From assembly GCF_010731295.1 (NCBI RefSeq), contig NZ_AP022579.1, forward strand, positions 3,906,001 through 3,970,000: a DNA stretch of 64,000 nucleotides. The letters are read 5' to 3'. The notes under the pieces were generated by a model, which ran no database searches, was not told the DNA's origin, and was given only the letters and a program-made list of their open reading frames with translations. The translations under genes and the position numbers were made by a program. How positions within the stretch are numbered: position 1 is the stretch's first letter; each line of letters starts with the position of its first letter. This document shows positions 56,885 to 64,000 of the stretch, in pieces. The DNA is from Mycolicibacterium boenickei. GTDB taxonomy: Bacteria; Actinomycetota; Actinomycetes; Mycobacteriales; Mycobacteriaceae.

Positions 56885-57682
56885 CTAGCTGAACAAGTCC
56901 CGGTTACGGGCTGCCCACTGCGCCATCGACTCGGCCGGGGTGCCCGTCAGTCGCTCGACGTTGTCGTTGGCGGCCTGGTGTGCCGGATCGTGCTCGAACA
57001 GGTCGAGGTACCAGTGCGCCCCGTCGCCCATGACGGGACGCAGCAGCTCCTCGGCTTCGGCGCGGCTGCACCGCTGCATGTCGACGGGCGTGCCGAGGCC
57101 GACGCCGATCTGGCGGGCGATGTCGGCGCGGGTCAACGCCACCGGGCCGGTGAGCTCGTACATCGCGTTGAGATGGGCCTCCGGCGGGGTGGTCAACAGG
57201 TGCGCCGCCACCCGGGCGATGTCATCCATCGACACCGGCGACTCGACGTGCTCCGGGCTGACGTCGCGGACCGTGCCCGTCTTGATCTGCGGAGCCCACA
57301 TCGCGAAGTTCTCGCAGAACTCGCCGGGGCCGAGCTGGGTGTGCGCCAGCCCGGAGGCGGCGACGGCAGCGGCGTGTTCGGACCAGTGCGCACCGCCCGA
57401 CAGCGCCACCACGTGCTGTATCCCGGCCTGCACCATCAATTCCAGGGTGAGCCCGACGGTGGCGGGGAACGGCGCCAGGTACACCCGTTCGACGCCCTCG
57501 AATGCGGCCGGCAACGTCTGCGGTTTGCCCAGATAACCGGTGATTGCTGTCACATCCGGCGGCAGCGCGGCTTTCGCCGGATTCGCGGTCAGGGCGCGGA
57601 TGTCGTGGGCGCCCAAACGAATTAGTTCGTCCACCACGCGCCTGCCGATATTTCCGGTGGCCCCGGTCACCAAGATCGTCAT
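56885..57682 (-). CDS. NmrA-like NAD(P)-binding oxidoreductase
   Basis: A 265-aa atypical SDR. ILVTGATGNIGRRVVDELI is the NAD(P) Rossmann motif. It lacks a YxxxK pair at the usual place, as in NmrA/quinone oxidoreductase-like proteins. May reduce quinones or sense NADP. Convergent with metH, divergent from the HAD gene. Confidence 0.85.
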   Translation of the reverse strand: MTILVTGATGNIGRRVVDELIRLGAHDIRALTANPAKAALPPDVTAITGYLGKPQTLPAAFEGVERVYLAPFPATVGLTLELMVQAGIQHVVALSGGAHWSEHAAAVAASGLAHTQLGPGEFCENFAMWAPQIKTGTVRDVSPEHVESPVSMDDIARVAAHLLTTPPEAHLNAMYELTGPVALTRADIARQIGVGLGTPVDMQRCSRAEAEELLRPVMGDGAHWYLDLFEHDPAHQAANDNVERLTGTPAESMAQWAARNRDLFS

Positions 57683-57706
57683 GCTCCCACGCTATCCACC
57701 GGGTCC

Positions 57707-57712
57707 GACAAT
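57707..57712 (+). promoter_or_regulatory. -10 box GACAAT (HAD gene)
   Basis: GACAAT ends 6 nt before ATG 57719; possible leaderless promoter. Confidence 0.35.
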
Positions 57713-57718
57713 GAGAGA

Positions 57719-58411
57719 ATGGCGGACATGCGTGCTGTGCTGTGGGATATGGACGGCACGCTCGTCGACTCCGAAAAGCTCTGGGACATCGCCATGCACG
57801 CGCTGTACGCGCGGATGGGCGGGGTGCTCACCGACGGGGTACGGGAATCCACGGTCGGCGGTTCGGCCGAGACCGTCATGCGGATCGTCTATGACGATCT
57901 GGGGCTGGAGCCCGAACCCGCCGCGATGGCCGAGTCGGCCGACTGGTTGCACGACTACACCGGAGAGCTTTTCGAGCAGGGTTTGCCGTGGCGGCCCGGT
58001 GCTCAGGAGATGCTCGACGGTCTCACCACCGCCGGGATCCCGATGGCCCTGGTGACCAACACCCGGCGGGATCTGGCTGAGCGGGCGTTGAACAGCATTG
58101 GCCGTCATTACTTTTCGGTGACCGTCTGCGGTGACGAGGTCCCCAGCGGCAAGCCGGCACCTGACCCGTATCTGCGCGCGGCCGATCTTCTCGGCGTCTC
58201 CGCCACATCCTGCCTGGCGGTCGAGGATTCGGTCACCGGCACGGCATCCGCCGAGGCCGCGGGCTGCCCCGTGCTGGTGGTGCCCAACGACGTCGACGTC
58301 CCCGCAGGCCCGTTGCGGCGACACGTTTCTTCGCTGACACACCTCGATGTCGCGGGCCTCCGCGCGGTGTATCACGAACTGAATTCCCAAGCCGGAGAAC
58401 GCACCGCCTGA
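57719..58411 (+). CDS. HAD-superfamily hydrolase (beta-phosphoglucomutase/phosphatase type)
   Basis: A 230-aa HAD hydrolase: motif I WDMDGTLVDSE (nucleophile Asp10), motif II VTNT, motif III GKPAPDPYL with Lys, motif IV VEDSVTG. A four-helix cap of class C1 lies between motifs I and II. Likely a sugar-phosphate or similar phosphatase; it precedes a sugar porter gene by 57 nt, which fits a role in sugar metabolism (inference). Confidence 0.9.
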   Translation: MADMRAVLWDMDGTLVDSEKLWDIAMHALYARMGGVLTDGVRESTVGGSAETVMRIVYDDLGLEPEPAAMAESADWLHDYTGELFEQGLPWRPGAQEMLDGLTTAGIPMALVTNTRRDLAERALNSIGRHYFSVTVCGDEVPSGKPAPDPYLRAADLLGVSATSCLAVEDSVTGTASAEAAGCPVLVVPNDVDVPAGPLRRHVSSLTHLDVAGLRAVYHELNSQAGERTA

Positions 58412-58468
58412 TCCGACCCGTGTGATTCAATGTGAGCCTGATCACGCATTGCTGCGGAAGGGCGTCCC

Positions 58469-60064
58469 ATGACTCACGGACCGGTCGACGATCCTGCATC
58501 GGACCTGGACTACGAGGAAACCGAGCACAGCGGCAAGGTGGTCCGGATAGCTTCGGTGGCCGCGTTGGGCGGCTTGCTCTTCGGTTATGACAGCGCGGTG
58601 ATCAACGGGGCGGTCGCCGCCCTGCAGGACGAATTCCAGATCAACAACGTGGTTCTCGGTTCCGCGGTGGCCTCGGCACTGCTCGGCGCCGCGGTGGGCG
58701 CGCTGACGGCGGGCCAGCTGGCCGATCGGATCGGCCGGCGGTCGGTCATGAAGCTCGCGGCGCTGCTGTTCTTGATCAGCGCGATCGGCACCGCCGTTGC
58801 CACTCATATCTGGCTGGTGGTGATCTTCCGCATCATCGGCGGCCTCGGGGTCGGCGTCGCCTCGGTCATCGCGCCGACGTACATCGCCGAGACGGCACCG
58901 CCGCGCATCCGCGGGCGACTGGGCTCACTTCAGCAGCTGGCGATCGTGACCGGAATTTTCCTGTCCCTGTCGGTCGACTATCTGCTGGCGCATCTGGCAG
59001 GCGGCTCCCGCGAAGAATTGTGGCTGGGTTTGGCGGCCTGGCGCTGGATGTTCCTGGTCATGGCCATTCCGGCCCTGGTGTACGGCGCTCTGGCCTACAC
59101 CATCCCCGAGTCACCGCGGTACCTGGTCGCCAAGTTCCGAATTCCCGAGGCGCGCAAGGTGCTCTCCATGCTGCTCGGCGAGAAGAACCTCGAGATCACC
59201 ATCCACCGGATCGAGGACTCGCTGAAGTCCGAGAAACCGCCGTCCTGGCAGGATCTGCTCAAGCCGGCTCCCGGATCGATCGGGCGGTTCACCGCATGGG
59301 TGCGCCGCTACGTGTGGTGGCTGTTGCTGCTGTTCATCGCCCTGGCCGTGGCGTCGGTCTCGCTCGGATTCTGGCTCCTGGCCGTGGTCTTCGCCGCACT
59401 CGGCATCGGGGTGGCCGTCGTCAGCGGGCTGTACGGCATCGTCTGGGTTGGCTTGGGGCTGTCCATTTTCCAGCAGTTCGTCGGTATCAACGTGATCTTC
59501 TACTACTCGAATGTGTTGTGGGAGGCCGTCGGATTCAAGGAGAGCCAGGCGTTCACCATCACCGTGATCACCTCGGTGACCAACATCGTCACCACGTTGA
59601 TCGCAATCGCGCTGATCGACAAGATCGGGCGCAAGCCTCTGCTCCTGATCGGCTCCACCGGCATGGCGGTCACCCTGGGCACCATGGCCGTGATCTTCGG
59701 AACCGCCCCACAGGTCGACGGTCAGCCCCAGTTGGGCAGTGTGGCCGGGCCGATCGCGCTGATCGCGGCCAACCTGTTCGTGGTGGCGTTCGGCATGTCG
59801 TGGGGTCCGGTGGTGTGGGTTCTGCTGGGGGAGATGTTCCCCAACCGGATCCGGGCCGCGGCGTTGGGTCTGGCGGCGGCGGGGCAGTGGGTGGCCAACT
59901 GGTTGATCACCGTGTCGTTCCCGGAACTGCGGAACGTGCTGGGAGTGGCGTACGGCTTCTACGCGCTGTGCGCGCTGCTGTCGTTGCTCTTCGTCTGGAA
60001 GTGGGTCCAGGAGACCAAGGGCAAACACCTCGAGGACATGCACGCCGAGGCGATGAGCGCCTAG
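58469..60064 (+). CDS. sugar porter family MFS transporter
   Basis: A 531-aa sugar/H+ symporter-like protein. Signatures are LLFGYDSAVINGA, ADRIGRRSVMK, PESPRYLVAKF, QQFVGINVIFYYS and DKIGRKPLLLIGS. It is longer than usual (~470 aa): a ~50-residue strongly hydrophobic insertion (about 275-325) sits between the central loop and TM7, enough for two extra membrane segments. Glucose uptake is plausible since mycobacterial glucose permeases belong to this family; the substrate is not proven. Its stop overlaps the convergent neighbour by 4 nt. Confidence 0.9.
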   Translation: MTHGPVDDPASDLDYEETEHSGKVVRIASVAALGGLLFGYDSAVINGAVAALQDEFQINNVVLGSAVASALLGAAVGALTAGQLADRIGRRSVMKLAALLFLISAIGTAVATHIWLVVIFRIIGGLGVGVASVIAPTYIAETAPPRIRGRLGSLQQLAIVTGIFLSLSVDYLLAHLAGGSREELWLGLAAWRWMFLVMAIPALVYGALAYTIPESPRYLVAKFRIPEARKVLSMLLGEKNLEITIHRIEDSLKSEKPPSWQDLLKPAPGSIGRFTAWVRRYVWWLLLLFIALAVASVSLGFWLLAVVFAALGIGVAVVSGLYGIVWVGLGLSIFQQFVGINVIFYYSNVLWEAVGFKESQAFTITVITSVTNIVTTLIAIALIDKIGRKPLLLIGSTGMAVTLGTMAVIFGTAPQVDGQPQLGSVAGPIALIAANLFVVAFGMSWGPVVWVLLGEMFPNRIRAAALGLAAAGQWVANWLITVSFPELRNVLGVAYGFYALCALLSLLFVWKWVQETKGKHLEDMHAEAMSA

Positions 60065-60537
60065 CGCGGCTCCGGCGGAGGCTCGTAGTCGTCGGTGTAG
60101 GGCGCGCAACCGACGGCGCGCGCGATCTCCACGGCCGCATCGATCAGCTGGTCAGGTGAGCGGTCCCGATGGGCCAGATAGACCTCACAGTGGCCGGCGA
60201 CGACCCATACGCTGGACATTTGCGGCTGCACCAGGGCGAACTCGTCGGCTTCGGCACGTGGCACCTCGTAGGTTCCCGGAGTGAGGTCGCCGCCATAGCG
60301 CAACTCCTCGACCTCGGTGGCGAAGTCGTCGACCGGGTGGATCGACACCGCCAGAAGCGGAGGTGCGGCCACGTCGGCACCCCAGGAAGCGGACAGGCAG
60401 GCGAGCGGCTGGATCGGGTTGGCCAGGCGGTTGTTCTGGACCAGACCGTCGACGATCACATGTTTGGACAGGATCGCGCGGATCGCCGCGACCCGGGCAG
60501 TGTAGGTCGGCAGCTCGTCGCCGGCTGGTTCGCTCAC
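60061..60537 (-). CDS. conserved hypothetical protein
   Basis: A 158-aa soluble protein; no family recognised. It shows [29 protein letters not shown] and [17 protein letters not shown], looking like a compact alpha/beta protein. GTG 60537 has AGAAGG directly upstream. Divergent from hisE with a 37-bp gap. Confidence 0.75.
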   Translation of the reverse strand: MSEPAGDELPTYTARVAAIRAILSKHVIVDGLVQNNRLANPIQPLACLSASWGADVAAPPLLAVSIHPVDDFATEVEELRYGGDLTPGTYEVPRAEADEFALVQPQMSSVWVVAGHCEVYLAHRDRSPDQLIDAAVEIARAVGCAPYTDDYEPPPEPR

Positions 60538-60574
60538 CCTTCTATTGCACCGCACGAATCGACCCCCACGGCGC

Positions 60575-60856
60575 ATGAAACAATTCATGTCCGTGAAGAC
60601 CTTCGATGCCCTGTTTGCCGAACTCAGCGACAAAGCGCGCACCAGACCTGCCGGAAGCGGCACGGTCGCCGCACTTGACGCCGGCGTCCATGGGCTCGGC
60701 AAGAAGATCCTGGAGGAGGCCGGCGAGGTGTGGCTGGCCGCCGAGCACGAGAGCGACGAGTCGCTCGCCGAGGAGGTCAGCCAGTTGCTGTACTGGACCC
60801 AGGTGCTGATGATCTCCCGGGGCCTGACCCTCGACGACGTCTACCGGAAGTTGTGA
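60575..60856 (+). CDS. hisE: phosphoribosyl-ATP diphosphatase
   Basis: A 93-aa enzyme, identical in length to M. tuberculosis HisE, that hydrolyses PR-ATP to PR-AMP in the second step of histidine synthesis. It has the MazG-like helical fold with [18 protein letters not shown] as the Mg-binding acidic motif and EEVSQLLYW after it. ATG 60575 is chosen by length match. Followed by hisG after 15 nt. Confidence 0.96.
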   Translation: MKQFMSVKTFDALFAELSDKARTRPAGSGTVAALDAGVHGLGKKILEEAGEVWLAAEHESDESLAEEVSQLLYWTQVLMISRGLTLDDVYRKL

Positions 60857-60871
60857 GCCGTGGCCGATCAG

Positions 60872-61726
60872 ATGTTGCGCGTCGCGGTGCCCAACAAGGG
60901 CTCGCTCAGCGAAGCGGCCGCCGAGATCCTCTCCGAGGCCGGGTACCGGCGCCGGCGTGACCCCAAGGACCTGACCGTCGTCGACCCGGTCAACAACGTC
61001 GAATTCTTCTTTCTGCGGCCCAAGGACATCGCGATCTATGTGGGTTCGGGGCAACTCGATCTCGGCATCACCGGACGGGACCTGGCCGCCGATTCGGACG
61101 CCCCGGTGCGGGAGCGCCTGTCACTGGGCTTCGGTAATTCCACCTTCCGTTACGCCGGTCCGGCCGGACGTGAGTGGAGTTCACAGGACCTGGCGGGCAA
61201 ACGCATCGCCACCTCGTTCCCGAACCTGGTGCGCAAGGACCTTGCGGCGCAGGGCATCGAGGCCTCGGTGATCCGGCTGGACGGCGCGGTCGAGATCTCG
61301 ATTCAGCTCGGCGTGGCCGACGTCATCGCCGACGTGGTCGGCTCGGGCCGCACCCTGGGACTGCACGACCTGGTGGCATTCGGTGCGCCGCTGTGCGAGT
61401 CGGAGGCGGTGCTGATCGAACGCGACGGCGCCGACGGTGACGACAATGCCTCGGCGCGCGATCAGCTGACCGCCCGCGTGCAGGGTGTGGTGTTCGGTCA
61501 GCAGTACCTGATGCTGGATTACGACTGCCCGCGTGCGGTTTTGGAGCAGGCCACCGCGGTGACACCGGGGCTGGAGTCGCCGACCATCGCGCCGTTGGCG
61601 GATCCGGACTGGGTGGCCGTGCGGGCTCTGGTACCGCGGCGCGACGTCAACGCCATCATGGATGAGATCGCCGCGATCGGCGCCAAAGCGATACTCGCGT
61701 CAGATATTCGGTTCTGCCGTTTCTAA
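60872..61726 (+). CDS. hisG: ATP phosphoribosyltransferase
   Basis: A 284-aa long-form (hisZ-independent) enzyme catalysing the first step of histidine synthesis and inhibited by histidine. It has [29 protein letters not shown], the PRPP-binding DVVGSGRTL, and the C-terminal regulatory domain ending [16 protein letters not shown]. The length equals M. tuberculosis HisG from ATG 60872; a GTG at 60860 would add four residues. Cotranscribed with hisE. Confidence 0.96.
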   Translation: MLRVAVPNKGSLSEAAAEILSEAGYRRRRDPKDLTVVDPVNNVEFFFLRPKDIAIYVGSGQLDLGITGRDLAADSDAPVRERLSLGFGNSTFRYAGPAGREWSSQDLAGKRIATSFPNLVRKDLAAQGIEASVIRLDGAVEISIQLGVADVIADVVGSGRTLGLHDLVAFGAPLCESEAVLIERDGADGDDNASARDQLTARVQGVVFGQQYLMLDYDCPRAVLEQATAVTPGLESPTIAPLADPDWVAVRALVPRRDVNAIMDEIAAIGAKAILASDIRFCRF

Positions 61727-61815
61727 CGGACGGATACCGCCGTCTCTGATCGGCGCGTGCCGCGGCACATTGCGTGTTAGCGTCCGGGGGACAATTCCAG
61801 GCCCCGGAGGTCGCC

Positions 61816-62298
61816 GTGACGCATTTTCTGGTTCTGTTGTTGGCTCTTCTCATCGGCGTGGTGGCCGGTCTGCGGGCATTCACCGCTCCGGCCGCGGTGG
61901 CGTGGGCCGCTGCGTTGAACTGGATCAACCTCGACGGCACCTGGGCCCAGTGGTTGGCGCACCCGGTCACCGTCACCGTGCTGACCGTTCTCGCTGTGGT
62001 GGAGTTGGTTACCGATCAGCTGCCGCGCACGCCGAGCCGCAAGACGCCGATGCAGTTCATCGCCCGCCTGATCACCGGTGCGTTCGCCGGTGCGGTGATC
62101 GGCACCGCGTGGGGCTACACGTTCACCGCGCTCGGTGCCGCTCTCGTCGGTGCCGTGATCGGTACCCTCGGCGGTTACGAGGCGCGAAAGCGGTTGGTCG
62201 ACCGCAACGATGGCCATGATCTGCCCGTCGCGCTGTTCGAGGATGCGGTCGCCGTGCTCGGCGGTTTCGCGATCGCAGCCCTCACCTCCGTCCTCTAG
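61816..62298 (+). CDS. DUF4126 family membrane protein (Rv2120c-like)
   Basis: A 160-aa membrane protein with about four hydrophobic segments. THFLVLLLALLIGVVAGLRA, TDQLPRTPSRK and a Gly-rich GAFAGAVIGTAWG segment are the DUF4126 features. GTG 61816 follows CGGAGG. Function unknown. The neighbouring oxidoreductase starts 3 nt after its stop. Confidence 0.87.
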   Translation: MTHFLVLLLALLIGVVAGLRAFTAPAAVAWAAALNWINLDGTWAQWLAHPVTVTVLTVLAVVELVTDQLPRTPSRKTPMQFIARLITGAFAGAVIGTAWGYTFTALGAALVGAVIGTLGGYEARKRLVDRNDGHDLPVALFEDAVAVLGGFAIAALTSVL

Positions 62299-62301
62299 TT
62301 C

Positions 62302-63678
62302 ATGGCGTCCGCGCAGAGTTTCGACGCAATCGTCATCGGCGCGGGTCAGGCCGGGCCGCCGCTGGCGGGCCGGCTGACCGCGGCGGGGCAGACGGTCGCG
62401 GTGATCGAACGCAAGCTGGTCGGTGGCACGTGCGTCAACTACGGCTGCATCCCCACCAAAACCCTTGTGGCCAGTGCACATGCTGCCCATCTAGCGCGCC
62501 GCGGCGCGGATTTCGGTGTGGGCACAGGCGAAATCGACATCGACATGGCCAAGGTCAAAGCCCGCAAGGATGCGATCATGCTGGCCGACCGCCACGGGGT
62601 GGAGGACTGGCTGGAGTCGATGGACGGCGCGGTGCTCATTCGCGGCCACGCCCGATTCGTCGACCCGCACACCATCGACGTCGACGGCCAACTGCTGCGG
62701 GCCGATCGGATTTTTCTCAATGTCGGTGGCCGCGCGGTGGTTCCGGAGTTCCCCGGCCTGGACGGTATCGACTACCTGACCAACGTCGGCATCCTGGACC
62801 TGGACGTGCTGCCCGAGCATCTGGTGATCGTGGGTGGCAGCTACATCGCGCTGGAGTTCGCGCAGATGTACCGCCGCTTCGGGGCCCGGGTCACGGTGAT
62901 CGAGAAGGGCCCGCGGCTGACCTCCCGCGAGGATGAGGACGTCTCCGCGACCATCGCCGACATCCTGCGGGCCGAGGGCATCGATGTGGTGCTCGACGCC
63001 GCAGACATCCGGTTTGCCAAGCGGGACAGCGGATTCGAGGTGACACCCCGCGACGGGGCGGAGCCGATCGTCGGGATGCACCTGCTGCTCGCAGTGGGGC
63101 GGACGCCGAACACCGACGACCTCGGACTGGAGAACGCGGGGGTGGATCTGGACGCCCGGGGATACGTCGTGGTGGACGATCAGCTGCGCACCACGGCGGG
63201 GCACATCTGGGCGATGGGGGACTGCAACGGCAAGGGCGCATTCACCCACACGTCCTACAACGACTTCGAGATCGTCGCCGCCAACCTGCTCGACGACGAT
63301 CCGCGCCGGGTGAGCGACCGCGTCACCACCTATGCGCTGTACATCGACCCACCGCTGGGCCGGGCCGGGATGACCGTCGACCAGGTGCGCAAGTCCGGCC
63401 GGAAAGCGTTGGTGGGCAAGCGTCCGATGACCAGGGTCGGTCGCGCGGTCGAGAAAGGCGAGACCCAGGGCTTCATGAAGGTGGTGGTGGATGCCGAGAC
63501 CGAGGAGATTCTGGGAGTGGCGATCCTCGGCGTCGGTGGCGATGAGGTGGTGCACTCGGTCCTCGACATCATGACGGCCAAACTGCCCTACACCGCCATA
63601 TCGCGCACGATGCACATCCACCCCACCGTCAGCGAGCTGGTGCCTACGATGCTGCAGGAGCTGGAGCCGCTGGACTGA
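62302..63678 (+). CDS. pyridine nucleotide-disulfide oxidoreductase (mercuric reductase-like)
   Basis: A 458-aa FAD/NAD(P)H flavoprotein. GAGQAGPPLAGRL binds FAD, GGTCVNYGCIPTK carries the redox pair Cys44/Cys49, GGSYIALEFAQ binds NAD(P)H, and the C-terminal MHIHPTVSE has the active-site His. No N-terminal heavy-metal domain and no C-terminal Cys pair, so true mercuric reductase activity is unlikely. Close to mycobacterial mercuric reductase-like proteins of unknown disulfide substrate. Coupled to the DUF4126 gene. Confidence 0.92.
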   Translation: MASAQSFDAIVIGAGQAGPPLAGRLTAAGQTVAVIERKLVGGTCVNYGCIPTKTLVASAHAAHLARRGADFGVGTGEIDIDMAKVKARKDAIMLADRHGVEDWLESMDGAVLIRGHARFVDPHTIDVDGQLLRADRIFLNVGGRAVVPEFPGLDGIDYLTNVGILDLDVLPEHLVIVGGSYIALEFAQMYRRFGARVTVIEKGPRLTSREDEDVSATIADILRAEGIDVVLDAADIRFAKRDSGFEVTPRDGAEPIVGMHLLLAVGRTPNTDDLGLENAGVDLDARGYVVVDDQLRTTAGHIWAMGDCNGKGAFTHTSYNDFEIVAANLLDDDPRRVSDRVTTYALYIDPPLGRAGMTVDQVRKSGRKALVGKRPMTRVGRAVEKGETQGFMKVVVDAETEEILGVAILGVGGDEVVHSVLDIMTAKLPYTAISRTMHIHPTVSELVPTMLQELEPLD

Positions 63679-64000
63679 GGGTGCGGCCGATGTTGAGCTG
63701 GCGGGTCACCAGCGCGACGCGGTGCCCGAGGTGGCGGCACGTCCGCACATCGGAGGGGTGCACCTGATCGGGGTTGGCGTCCACGTTGGTCTGAGCGCCG
63801 GCGCCCAGGAAGAAGCCGAGCCGGTTGAGATCGTCCTCACTGCTGAACGAGCTGTTCCAGCCGGTTCTCAAACCCAGGTTCACCCAATGCATGTGGTGCT
63901 GGGCGGCGAAGACCACCAGCGAGCTGAGCGTGTTGAGCTTGTCGCCGCTCTTGCCGCCGGAGTTCGTGAAGCCGGCCGCCACCTTGTCGCGCCACCTGCC
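63644..64000 (-). CDS. flavodoxin/WrbA-like NAD(P)H oxidoreductase, C-terminal part (runs off right edge)
   Basis: The minus frame is open from base 64000 to the stop at 63644 (118 residues seen). AGFTNSGGKSGDKLNTLSSL and HHMHWVNLGL match the middle of WrbA/flavodoxin-like quinone reductases, so the N-terminal flavin loop lies outside the window. An internal GTG at 63982 is not the start. It overlaps the end of the disulfide oxidoreductase by 35 nt tail-to-tail. Confidence 0.8.
   Translation of the reverse strand, partial: GRWRDKVAAGFTNSGGKSGDKLNTLSSLVVFAAQHHMHWVNLGLRTGWNSSFSSEDDLNRLGFFLGAGAQTNVDANPDQVHPSDVRTCRHLGHRVALVTRQLNIGRTLSPAAPAPAAS

Overview
The window is high-GC actinobacterial chromosome, almost certainly from a mycobacterium, probably a rapidly growing Mycolicibacterium-type species. 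The right 26.5 kb (37.3-64 kb) carries a gene set in the order familiar from the M. tuberculosis Rv2120c-Rv2141c region: tRNA-Leu, M20 peptidase, PEBP protein, pyrD, lppL, uppP, phosphomutase-like gene, DUF3090, SCO1664-type gene, cysQ, mshC, SDR, PAC2 gene, metH, hisE, hisG and a DUF4126 membrane protein. GTG starts and -10 boxes placed 6-7 nt before start codons (leaderless mRNAs) are frequent, as expected for mycobacteria. No IS element, integrase, CRISPR array or rRNA was seen.

Region 1 (1-18.5 kb) is accessory and looks like an undescribed secondary-metabolite or peptide-modification locus. It holds a cyanobactin PatA/PatG-type subtilisin (11739-13808) followed within 5 nt by a 61-aa peptide gene, then a 54-aa peptide gene. 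The two peptides share a leader-like motif, LPPQxxxIxR. Next come a 128-aa unknown protein and a full carboxylic acid reductase (A-T-R, 1146 aa). Around them lie a GSA-like class III aminotransferase, a metzincin-type metallopeptidase with hemopexin repeats, an alpha-dioxygenase-like heme peroxidase paired with a catalase-like heme protein, a second subtilisin with a novel N-terminal region, an alpha/beta hydrolase, and two LuxR-type regulators. A 16-bp palindrome related to GAGTAGTCGRCTACTC occurs upstream of the peroxidase operon and twice between the LuxR regulator and the second subtilisin, which suggests one regulon. The RiPP interpretation is inference.

Region 2 (18.5-36.6 kb) holds two aromatic/ring-cleavage catabolic modules. 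Module A (18.5-25.1 kb) has a P450, an ACMSD-like amidohydrolase, an FAD monooxygenase, a FAH-family hydrolase, a two-domain extradiol dioxygenase and a divergent TetR regulator. Module B (25.4-36.6 kb) has an MFS transporter, an FAD monooxygenase, three alpha/beta hydrolases, DoxX, FAH, a one-domain VOC dioxygenase, two TetR regulators, a NodB-type deacetylase and an amidohydrolase. Each TetR gene is divergent from an operon. Two of them have paired 14-bp palindromic operators, and the third shares an 11-bp motif with the promoter region of the distal amidohydrolase.

Region 3 (36.6-37.4 kb) is a scar next to tRNA-Leu(GAG): a decayed P450 C-terminus, an N-terminal fragment of a luciferase-like F420 oxidoreductase, the tRNA and its terminator. 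Two short direct repeats, one of them covering the 3' end of the tRNA, recur in the non-coding gap at 25.2-25.3 kb, so module B may have been inserted by recombination near the tRNA.

Region 4 (37.4-64 kb) is housekeeping backbone: pyrimidine synthesis (pyrD), undecaprenyl phosphate recycling (uppP), sulfur and mycothiol metabolism (cysQ, mshC), B12-dependent methionine synthesis (metH), histidine synthesis (hisE, hisG), a sugar porter and several conserved genes of unknown role. The window ends inside a WrbA/flavodoxin-like gene.
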